A DNA stretch of 39,118 bases from SG8-39 sp032125995 (GTDB lineage Bacteria; Pseudomonadota; Gammaproteobacteria; Burkholderiales; SG8-39), in assembly GCA_032125995.1 (NCBI GenBank), contig JAQBBQ010000179.1, positions 1 to 39,118 of the forward strand, read 5' to 3'. The stretch's first letter is position 1, and each line of letters starts with the position of its first letter. Shown here one piece after another: positions 31,604 through 38,531 of the stretch. A program made the position numbers and the translations under genes. Below the pieces are notes generated by a model. It was not told where the DNA came from. It made no database searches and saw nothing but the letters and a program-made list of their open reading frames with translations.

Positions 31604-33346
31604 ATGACGCGTGCTCGTGACCCCGATTTCACCCCGGAGACGGCGGCCGATGCGTTCCTCGGCGTGCTCGCGGCGCGTGGGATCGAATACTTCTTCGTCA
31701 ACGGCGGGACCGATTTTGCGCCGATTGCGGAAAGCTATGCCCGCGGCGAGGCGCTCGGCTCGCGACTGCCGACGCCCGTCATCGTGCCGCACGAGAATCT
31801 GGGCATCGCCATGGCGCATGGCTACACCATGGTGAGCGGCCGGCCGCAGGCGATGATGGTGCACGTCGGCGTCGGGTCGGCGAACCTGCTGAACGGCACC
31901 ATCAATGCGGCGCGCCAGAACGTGCCGATTCTCATCTGTGCCGGGCGTACGCCGCTCACCGAAGGCGGCGGCGAAGCGGCCCTGCCGGGCGCGCGGAATA
32001 ATTTCATCCACTGGGCGCAGGAGCATTTCGACCAGGGCGCGATGTTGCGCGAGTTCGTGAAATGGGACTACGAGCTGCGCCATCCCGATCAGGTCGAGAC
32101 CGCGGTCGACCGCGCGCTCGCGATCGCGATGTCCGAACCGCGCGGGCCGGTCTACCTTTCGCTGCCGCGCGAGCTGCTCGGCGCATCGAACCGGCGCCGG
32201 CCGCAGTCCCGCCCAAGCCTTACGCCCGCCACGCCACCCGCGGCCGATCCGGCGGCGCTCGACGAGGTCGCGCAACTTCTCGCAAGCGCCGAATCACCGC
32301 TCCTCATCACTGCGAACGCGGGCCGTACCGAAGCCGGCGCACGCGCGCTCACGCGCTTCGCGGAAACCTTCGCGATCCCGGTCGTCCACTACCGTCCGCG
32401 CTATCTCGCGCTGCCGACCGAGCACCCGATGCAGGCCGGCTGGGACCCGCACGCGCTGCTGCCGCAGGCCGACCTCGTGCTCGTCGTCGACTGCGACGTG
32501 CCCTGGATCCCGGTGCAGGGCGCGCCGGCGCCCGAGGCGCGGGTCGTACACATCGGAACCGATCCGCTGTTCGCCCGCTACCCGATGCGCGGGTTCCGCA
32601 GCGACATCGCGCTCACCGGCGTCGTCGCACCGACGCTCGAGGCATTGCGCAAGCGCACGCTCGAGCTCGCACCGGAGGAGACCAAACGCGCCGCGCGTCG
32701 CAGCGCGCTCAGTGAACGCTGCACGTCCGCGCGTCTAGCGGCACGCGGCGGCACGGCGCAGCAGCCCAATGCGCTCTCGGGAAAGTGGCTCTCGGCCTGC
32801 CTGAATCAGGTCATGCCGGACGACGCCATCCTGGTCAATGAGTATCCGCTCGTCCTCGAGGAGATGACGATTGCCGAGCCGGGGCGGTATTTCGCTGCAT
32901 CGCCGGCGGGCGGCCTCGGCTGGGGCCTGGGCGCGGCGCTCGGCGCGAAGCTGGCGGCGCCCGAGCGCTGCGTGATCTGCACGCTGGGCGACGGCGCCTA
33001 CATGTTCGGCAATCCGACGCCGGGCCACTTCGTATCGGAGTCGATGCGCCTGCCGGTGCTGTTCGTCATCTTCAACAATGCGCGCTGGGCTGCGGTTCAC
33101 CGCGCGACGCTCGGCATGTATCCGCAGGGCTACGCGGCGAAGATGCCACGCCCGCCGATCGCCACGCTCGAACCATCGCCGCGCTTCGAGAAGGTGGTCG
33201 AAGCGAGCGGCGGCTACGGCGAGCGCGTCACCGCACCGGGCGACGTCCTTCCGGCACTCGAGCGCGCCCTGCGCGTCGTCCGCGACGAAGGTCGGCAAGC
33301 GCTGGTCAACGTCTGCCTTGAAGCAAGCTACGTAAAAACCTCCTGA
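31604..33346 (+). CDS. Thiamine diphosphate-requiring enzyme, acetolactate synthase-like, substrate unknown
   Basis: A 580-residue ThDP enzyme with Pyr, central and PP domains. The activating Glu64 is in VPHENLGIAMAHGY. The PP-domain metal motif is GDG (462-464) in CTLGDGAYMFGN, with the Asn pair ~27 residues later in FVIFNNARWAAVH. The central domain has the usual TEAGARALTRFAETFAIPVV sheet. It belongs to the broad acetolactate synthase / benzoylformate decarboxylase / oxalyl-CoA decarboxylase group, but active-site specificity residues do not let me name a substrate. Likely reactions are 2-oxoacid decarboxylation or C-C ligation or cleavage. It is followed after 26 bases by a TauD-like gene and is divergent from the amidohydrolase. 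Confidence 0.9.
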   Translation: MTRARDPDFTPETAADAFLGVLAARGIEYFFVNGGTDFAPIAESYARGEALGSRLPTPVIVPHENLGIAMAHGYTMVSGRPQAMMVHVGVGSANLLNGTINAARQNVPILICAGRTPLTEGGGEAALPGARNNFIHWAQEHFDQGAMLREFVKWDYELRHPDQVETAVDRALAIAMSEPRGPVYLSLPRELLGASNRRRPQSRPSLTPATPPAADPAALDEVAQLLASAESPLLITANAGRTEAGARALTRFAETFAIPVVHYRPRYLALPTEHPMQAGWDPHALLPQADLVLVVDCDVPWIPVQGAPAPEARVVHIGTDPLFARYPMRGFRSDIALTGVVAPTLEALRKRTLELAPEETKRAARRSALSERCTSARLAARGGTAQQPNALSGKWLSACLNQVMPDDAILVNEYPLVLEEMTIAEPGRYFAASPAGGLGWGLGAALGAKLAAPERCVICTLGDGAYMFGNPTPGHFVSESMRLPVLFVIFNNARWAAVHRATLGMYPQGYAAKMPRPPIATLEPSPRFEKVVEASGGYGERVTAPGDVLPALERALRVVRDEGRQALVNVCLEASYVKTS

Positions 33347-33372
33347 GCGCAAGCGCGCGAAGAAAGCACACC

Positions 33373-34341
33373 ATGGCATCGATTCCGGCTTCCGCGGTAC
33401 AGCATCCGTCTGCGCTTCGCATCAAGCGACTCGGTGTGTTTCTCGGCGCCGAGGTCACCGGCGTCGATCTCGCCCGCCCGCTCGAGCCGGCGACGATCGA
33501 GGCGATCCGCCAGGCGCACGCCGAGTACGGCGTGCTGGCATTTCCGGATCAACACATCAGCGGCGACGATCTGATGCGCTTCGGACGCGCGTTCGGCGAA
33601 CTGAGCGTGCATCCGTTTTCGACCAGCTCGTCGGAACACCCCGAGCTCATCGTCTACGACAACAAGGAAGGCAATCCGCCCGCGGCGACCGACATCTGGC
33701 ATACGGACGAGACCTTCCGTGAGTGCCCGCCGATGGGAACGGTGCTGTGCTCGAAGATCATTCCGGCGCTCGGCGGCGATACGGTCTTTTGCAGCATGGC
33801 CGCCGTCTATGAAGGTCTGTCGGCGCGGTTGCAGAGCTTTCTTTCCGGGCTCGAAGCGGTGCACGACTTCAAACCGTTCAAGGCGCTGTTTGGCAAAACG
33901 TCCGCAGGCCGCCGCAAGCTGCACGCCTACGAGGAACGCTACCCGCCGGTTACGCACCCGGTGGTTCGCCTGCACCCGGTGACCGGGAAAAAGGCGATTT
34001 TCGTGAATCCGCAGTTCACGCTCGACATCAAAGGCATGGAAGAGACTGAAAGCCGGGCGCTGCTCGAGTCGCTCTTTCGTCGCAACACGGTGCTCGAATA
34101 CCAGTACCGTCATCGTTGGCAGCCGAACATGGCGGTGTTCTGGGACAACCGCTGGCTGCAGCATGCCGCGGTGCATGACTACTATCCCCAGCGCCGTCTG
34201 ATGGAACGCGTAACGATCGCGGGCGACCGCCCCGTCGGTGATGCACCGCCCGCGAATCCGGAAGAGTTGCGTCGCTACCTGATGCCGCCGATCAGCGCGT
34301 TCGAAACCACGCGGCGGGCGCGCCAGCACGATCTCGATTGA
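33373..34341 (+). CDS. TauD/TfdA-family Fe(II)/2-oxoglutarate-dependent dioxygenase
   Basis: A 322-residue dioxygenase. The iron facial triad is visible: His110 and Asp112 in WHTDETF, and His264 in FWDNRWLQHAAVHDY. The 2-oxoglutarate-binding Arg is Arg279 in MERVTIAGDRP. The N-terminal block GAEVTGVDLARPLEPATIEA is shared with TauD and TfdA. It hydroxylates a substrate carbon with O2 and 2-oxoglutarate, typically releasing sulfite or cleaving an ether. The length, slightly above TauD (283), and the missing sulfur-transport neighbours argue against simple taurine use. It lies 26 bases after the ThDP gene, so probably one transcript. Confidence 0.93.
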   Translation: MASIPASAVQHPSALRIKRLGVFLGAEVTGVDLARPLEPATIEAIRQAHAEYGVLAFPDQHISGDDLMRFGRAFGELSVHPFSTSSSEHPELIVYDNKEGNPPAATDIWHTDETFRECPPMGTVLCSKIIPALGGDTVFCSMAAVYEGLSARLQSFLSGLEAVHDFKPFKALFGKTSAGRRKLHAYEERYPPVTHPVVRLHPVTGKKAIFVNPQFTLDIKGMEETESRALLESLFRRNTVLEYQYRHRWQPNMAVFWDNRWLQHAAVHDYYPQRRLMERVTIAGDRPVGDAPPANPEELRRYLMPPISAFETTRRARQHDLD

Positions 34342-34370
34342 GCGCAGCGCGCAGCGGACGTTCGCTCACC

Positions 34371-34985
34371 TCAGGCCGGCAGCCGGGCGGCCGCCTGCTC
34401 GATCGCCGCGGCGAGCGCGGCGTAGTCCTGGGTGACCGGATACTGCGGAAACTGTGCCGCAATCGATGCCGGTGGGCGGAAAAAGATGCCTGCGTTTGCC
34501 GCCGCCAGCATCGAGGTGTCGTTGTAGGAATCGCCCGCTGCCACGACCGCGAAGTTGAGAGCGCGGAAGGCCTCGACCGCCGAGCGCTTCTGATCGGGCA
34601 TGCGCAGGCGGTAGTTGGAAACGAAGCCATCGGCATCGACCTCGAGCCGGTGGCAGAGCAGGATCGGCGAACCGAGCTGGCGTATCAACGGGCGGGCGAA
34701 TTCGTAGAAGGTGTCGGATAGGATGACCAGCTGATGGCGCTGGCGCAGCGCGTCGAGGAGTTCAGGTGCACCCGCAAGCGGGGCCATGTCGGCAATCACG
34801 CCTTCGATGTCCGCAAGCCGCAGCTTCTCGCGCGCCAGAATCTCGAGCCGGTAGCGCATCAAGCGGTCGTAATCGGGCTCGTCGCGCGTCGTACGCCCGA
34901 GCGCCTCGACTCCGGTGCGCCTGGCCACCTCGATCCAGATTTCCGGGACCAGCACGCCTTCCAGATCCAGGCAGACCACAATCAC
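34371..34985 (-). CDS. thrH: Bifunctional phosphoserine phosphatase / homoserine phosphotransferase ThrH
   Basis: A 204-residue HAD-superfamily enzyme nearly matching Pseudomonas ThrH block for block: CLDLEGVLVPEIWI at the N-terminus (nucleophile Asp7), TTRDEPDYDRLM, LVILSDTFYEFARPLIRQLG, and the metal-binding AAGDSYNDTSMLAAANAGIF. ThrH removes phosphate from phosphoserine and can transfer it to homoserine, linking serine and threonine biosynthesis. The start is GTG 34983-34985 with AAAGGAG 8 bases upstream, giving the family length (about 205). It is the only clear housekeeping-type gene in this stretch, convergent with the dioxygenase and divergent from the second ThDP gene, so it interrupts the plus-strand catabolic run. 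Confidence 0.95.
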   Translation of the reverse strand: MIVVCLDLEGVLVPEIWIEVARRTGVEALGRTTRDEPDYDRLMRYRLEILAREKLRLADIEGVIADMAPLAGAPELLDALRQRHQLVILSDTFYEFARPLIRQLGSPILLCHRLEVDADGFVSNYRLRMPDQKRSAVEAFRALNFAVVAAGDSYNDTSMLAAANAGIFFRPPASIAAQFPQYPVTQDYAALAAAIEQAAARLPA

Positions 34986-35032
34986 GCGCAGGGCTCCTTT
35001 CGAGGCCGAAAAGCCGCGATGGTACCGCGAAG

Positions 35033-35038
35033 TAAAAT
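35033..35038 (+). promoter_or_regulatory. Putative -10 box TAAAAT for the second ThDP enzyme
   Basis: TAAAAT in AAGTAAAATCCGC is 30 bases before the ATG at 35069, in the 83-base divergent spacer with thrH. It shares the GTAAAATC core with 15107 and 25985. Confidence 0.4.
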
Positions 35039-35068
35039 CCGCACACGGACCCTCGACGGTAACCAGCG

Positions 35069-36802
35069 ATGAGGAAAACGGCCGCCTGGCTTGCAACCCG
35101 CGCACTCGAGCAACTCGGGGTGCGGTACACATTCGGCATTCCAGGGGTGCACACCACCGAGCTGTACGACGAACTGAACGCCTCGGAGACGATCGCGCCG
35201 GTGCTCGTGACGCACGAGCTCTCGGCGGCGTACATGGCCGATGCAATGAGCCGGCTCTCGGGCAGCGTGGGCACCCTTGCCCTCGTGCCCGCCTCGGGTC
35301 TCACCCATGCCGCGAGCGGCATTGCCGAAGCCTTTCTTGCGGGCGTGCCCATGCTGGTGATCTCGGGCGGCATTCGCACCGATCTGCCCTTCAGTTACCA
35401 GTTGCACGACATCGATCTGCACGCGTTCATGCGTGGCATCACCAAGGCGACGTTCCAGCCGACGACGCACCGCGAAGTGCAGCCGATGCTCTACGAGGCC
35501 TACCGGATCGCGACCCAGGGCGAGCCCGGCCCCGTGTTCGTCGAGTTGGCCGCCAACCTGATGCTGATCCCGGGCGAGGCGGACAGTATTCCGGAGTACG
35601 ACGAAGGTGAGCCTGCGCGCATTCACGACGCGGCGGCCGTCACGAGCGCGGTCGAACGGCTGCGCGCGGCCCGCCGGCCGGGGCTGTTCGTCGGCTGGGG
35701 CGCGCACGCCGCGCTCGCCGAGGTCGAGGGAATCGCCGAATTTCTGCAAGCGCCGGTGGCAACGACCTTGCAGGGCCTGTCGGTGTTTCCCGGCACCCAT
35801 CCGCTCCACGTCGGCTTCGGCTTCGGCCCGGCGGCGGTGCCCGCAGCACGCAACGCATTCTCGCAGTGCGACTGCCTGCTCGCCATCGGGACCCGCTTCG
35901 CCGAGATCGCGACCGGCAGCTTCGGTACCAAGGTGCCCGAGAACCTGATCCACGTCGACATCAATCCGAAGGTGTTCAACCGCAACTACCCGGCGCAGGT
36001 GACGATCGAAGGCGACGCCGCGGCGGTGGGCGCGGCGCTGCTGCTTGCGCTGCGGCACGGCGGCGCGCCGCGCGCGACCGACACGGCGCTGCAGGAACGC
36101 ATCCGGCGCGACAAGGCGGCGTATCGCGCCGAGTGGTATGCGCATGACAGCAAGGGACGGGTCAATCCGGCGCGCTTTTTCGATGCGCTGCGCGCGCGCA
36201 CGCCGCCCGACGCGCTCACCGTGATCGACGACGGCAACCACACCTATCTCGCGGCCGAGCTCTACACGATTAGCGAACCGGCAAGCGTCGCGCTGCCGAC
36301 CGATTTCAATGCGATGGGCTACGCCGTGCCGGCGGCCATCGGCGCAGCCCTCGCCCGGCCCGGCAAGCACGTCAACGCAATCGTCGGCGACGGCGCGTTC
36401 GCGATGACCTGCATGGAAATCGCGACCGCGGTCGCGCAGGGCGTGGGGATTTGCTATTTCGTGTTTCACGACGGCGCCCTATCGCAGATCGCACAGGCGC
36501 AGGAAGTTTCCTACAACCGCACACCCTGCTCGGACCTGCCACCGCTGCGGCTCGAAGGGATTGCGGTCGCGACTGGCGCGCACTATCTGCGCCTGGGCAC
36601 CGACGGCGCACTCGAGCGCACGATCGACGAGGCACACCGCGTGGCCGCCGCCGGCCGGCCCGTCATCGTCGACGTCATGATCGACTACACGAAACGCACC
36701 GCATTCACGCGCGGCGCGGTACGCACCAACCTCAAACGCCTGCCGCTGCGCGAGCAGCTGCGCGTCATCGCGCGGGCGTTGGTGCGGAAGATTACCGGCT
36801 AA
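35069..36802 (+). CDS. Thiamine diphosphate-binding enzyme, acetolactate synthase-like, with His in the metal motif
   Basis: A 577-residue ThDP enzyme. The activating Glu50 is in VTHELSAAYMADAM. The central domain starts after ~190. The PP domain has GDG with Asp441 in VGDGAFAMTCME. Where the motif usually ends in Asn (the Mg2+ ligand), this protein has His467-Asp468 (YFVFHDGALSQIAQAQEVSY). The fold and length match acetolactate synthase-type enzymes, but the reaction is not assignable. It differs strongly from the ThDP enzyme at 31604, so they are not recent duplicates. The TAA stop (36800-36802) directly touches palindromic element copy 4, beyond which lies the co-directional flavoprotein gene. 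Confidence 0.9.
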   Translation: MRKTAAWLATRALEQLGVRYTFGIPGVHTTELYDELNASETIAPVLVTHELSAAYMADAMSRLSGSVGTLALVPASGLTHAASGIAEAFLAGVPMLVISGGIRTDLPFSYQLHDIDLHAFMRGITKATFQPTTHREVQPMLYEAYRIATQGEPGPVFVELAANLMLIPGEADSIPEYDEGEPARIHDAAAVTSAVERLRAARRPGLFVGWGAHAALAEVEGIAEFLQAPVATTLQGLSVFPGTHPLHVGFGFGPAAVPAARNAFSQCDCLLAIGTRFAEIATGSFGTKVPENLIHVDINPKVFNRNYPAQVTIEGDAAAVGAALLLALRHGGAPRATDTALQERIRRDKAAYRAEWYAHDSKGRVNPARFFDALRARTPPDALTVIDDGNHTYLAAELYTISEPASVALPTDFNAMGYAVPAAIGAALARPGKHVNAIVGDGAFAMTCMEIATAVAQGVGICYFVFHDGALSQIAQAQEVSYNRTPCSDLPPLRLEGIAVATGAHYLRLGTDGALERTIDEAHRVAAAGRPVIVDVMIDYTKRTAFTRGAVRTNLKRLPLREQLRVIARALVRKITG

Positions 36803-36901
36803 GGGGTCAGACCCTTTTTTTAGGGTCAGACCCCTTTTGATGAGCGACGGCCGACAATCTTCTAAAAGGGGGTCTGACCCTTTTAAAGGGGGTCTGACCC
36901 C
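36803..36901. repeat. Palindromic intergenic element, copy 4
   Basis: A 99-base element with two palindromes per arm and a 33-base core (36835-36867) exactly the reverse complement of the copy 1 core. It starts at the base after the TAA of the ThDP gene and ends one base before the chosen TTG start (36903) of the flavoprotein. Its last arm contains an AAAGGGGG run that could serve as that gene's ribosome-binding site, though it would be buried if the hairpin forms. Confidence 0.9.
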
Positions 36902-36902
36902 G

Positions 36903-38510
36903 TTGTCGCAGCTTAAAAGCGAAGTGGTGATCATCGGCGGCGGCATCGCCGGCATCGTGTGCGCACTCGAACTACTCGAGGCCGGGCGGCGCGTGCTGCT
37001 GCTCGATCGAGACGCAGAAGAAAATTTCGGCGGGCTGGCCAAGGAAAGCTTCGGTGGAATGTTCTTCGTCGGGACGCCCGAGCAACGCCGCGCGAAGGTG
37101 GTCGACAGCGTCGACCTGGCGCTCGAGGATTGGCGCGCGTTTGCCGAGTTCGGGCCCGAAGACCACTGGCCGCAGCGCTGGGCCGAGTACACCGTGCATC
37201 ACTGCACCGAGCGCGGCTATCGCTGGCTACGCGGCCTCGGGATCCGCTTCTTTCCGGTGCCGCATTGGGTCGAGCGCGGCCTCAACACGCGCGGCAATTC
37301 GGCGCCGCGCTTTCATCTCGTCTGGGGCACGGGCCAAGAGCTGGCACGCATCCTCGTCGGACGGCTCCTCGCGCATCCGCAGCGCGCACGGCTCACGCTG
37401 CGCTTCGGACATCGCGTCGAGCGCCTGCTCGAGACGAATGGGGCGGTCACCGGCTGCGCCGGCCGCACCGAGGTCGACGGGGTCGAGTTCGACGTGCGGG
37501 GCGAATGCGTCGTCATCGCCGCCGGCGGCGCCAACGGCTCAATCGCGCGGGTGAAAGCACACTGGCACCGCGACTGGGGATCGCCGCCGCAAACCATCCT
37601 GAACGGGTCGCATCGCTACGCCGATGGCCGGCTGCATGACGCGGCCGAGGCAGCCGGGGCACGCATCACGCACATGGATCGGATGTGGAACTATGCCGCA
37701 GGCGTGCATCATTTCCGTCCGCGCAAGCCGGATCACGGCTTGTCGCTCGTGCCACCGCGCTCGGCGTTATGGCTCGATGCGCGCGGCGAACGCATCATGC
37801 CCCCGCTGGTCACCGGCTTCGACACGCGCGACCTCGTGACGCAAGTCGCGACGCGCGCGGGTGGTTATTCCTGGCAGCTGCTCAACCGACGCATTGCACT
37901 CAAGGAGCTTGCGGTCTCGGGCGCCGAGTTCAATCCGTCGATTCGCGACAAGCGCTGGCTCGCGTTCGCGCGCGACATCGTCCTCGGCAATCGCTGGCTC
38001 TACGACACGCTGACGCAACACTGCGTTGATTTCGTGCTTGGCCATTCGATCGAGGAACTGGCGGCGAAGATGAACGCGCTTGCCGGCACGCAGGCGGTCG
38101 ACGCCGCGCAGTTGCGCGCCACGCTCGAGCGCTACGACGCGGCGGTCGCCAAGGGCGCGCCGTGGCAGGACGAGCAGTTGCGCCGGATCGACGCGCTGCG
38201 CGCCTACCGCGGGGATCGCATCCGCACCGCGAAGTCGCAGCGCATTCTCGATCCGGGCGGCCTGCCGCTGGTCGCGATCCGCGAATTCGTCATTAGCCGC
38301 AAGACCCTCGGCGGCATCCAGACCGATCTCGCCTGCCGCGCGCTCGACGCCACTGGTGCGCCGATCAGCGGGCTCTACGCGATCGGCGAGGCCGCCGGAT
38401 TCGGCGGCGGCGGCGTGCACGGCCTGCGCGCGCTGGAAGGCACTTTTCTCGGCGCCTGCGTTCTCACCGGCCGCGCGGCAGCCGCGGCGATCGCCGCGCC
38501 GAGCCGTTAG
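36903..38510 (+). CDS. FAD-binding dehydrogenase (FAD_binding_2 / KstD-like family)
   Basis: A 535-residue flavoprotein. The dinucleotide fold is SEVVIIGGGIAGIVCALELL from about residue 6. The family has conserved FGGLAKESFGGMFFVGTPEQ, GNSAPRFHLVWGTGQELARI and RMWNYAAGVHH. The FAD-contact C-terminus is YAIGEAAGFGGGGVHGLRAL. Relatives are annotated as FAD-binding dehydrogenases akin to 3-ketosteroid dehydrogenase and fumarate reductase; the substrate is unknown. I chose TTG 36903 because it yields the family's short N-terminus (MSQLKSEVV). Earlier in-frame starts (TTG 36837, ATG 36840) lie inside the palindromic repeat and would add repeat-encoded residues. The SDR follows after 21 bases. Confidence 0.9.
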   Translation: MSQLKSEVVIIGGGIAGIVCALELLEAGRRVLLLDRDAEENFGGLAKESFGGMFFVGTPEQRRAKVVDSVDLALEDWRAFAEFGPEDHWPQRWAEYTVHHCTERGYRWLRGLGIRFFPVPHWVERGLNTRGNSAPRFHLVWGTGQELARILVGRLLAHPQRARLTLRFGHRVERLLETNGAVTGCAGRTEVDGVEFDVRGECVVIAAGGANGSIARVKAHWHRDWGSPPQTILNGSHRYADGRLHDAAEAAGARITHMDRMWNYAAGVHHFRPRKPDHGLSLVPPRSALWLDARGERIMPPLVTGFDTRDLVTQVATRAGGYSWQLLNRRIALKELAVSGAEFNPSIRDKRWLAFARDIVLGNRWLYDTLTQHCVDFVLGHSIEELAAKMNALAGTQAVDAAQLRATLERYDAAVAKGAPWQDEQLRRIDALRAYRGDRIRTAKSQRILDPGGLPLVAIREFVISRKTLGGIQTDLACRALDATGAPISGLYAIGEAAGFGGGGVHGLRALEGTFLGACVLTGRAAAAAIAAPSR

Positions 38511-38520
38511 AATCGCCGCC

Positions 38521-38526
38521 AGGAGG
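38521..38526 (+). promoter_or_regulatory. Strong Shine-Dalgarno site AGGAGG
   Basis: AGGAGG lies 5 bases before the ATG at 38532 and fixes the start of the last SDR gene. A TAGAAT overlapping the preceding gene's stop (about 38508-38513) could be an extra -10 box. Confidence 0.7.
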
Positions 38527-38531
38527 ATTCA

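Noticed and set aside
33373..34341. Calling the Fe/2OG dioxygenase taurine dioxygenase (tauD) or tfdA
   Set aside because: Only shared family motifs are visible, and no sulfonate transport or chlorophenol genes are nearby.
34982..36469. A 495-codon minus-strand frame opposite the second ThDP gene
   Set aside because: It lies antisense to a full-length ThDP enzyme with intact motifs; the shadow has none.
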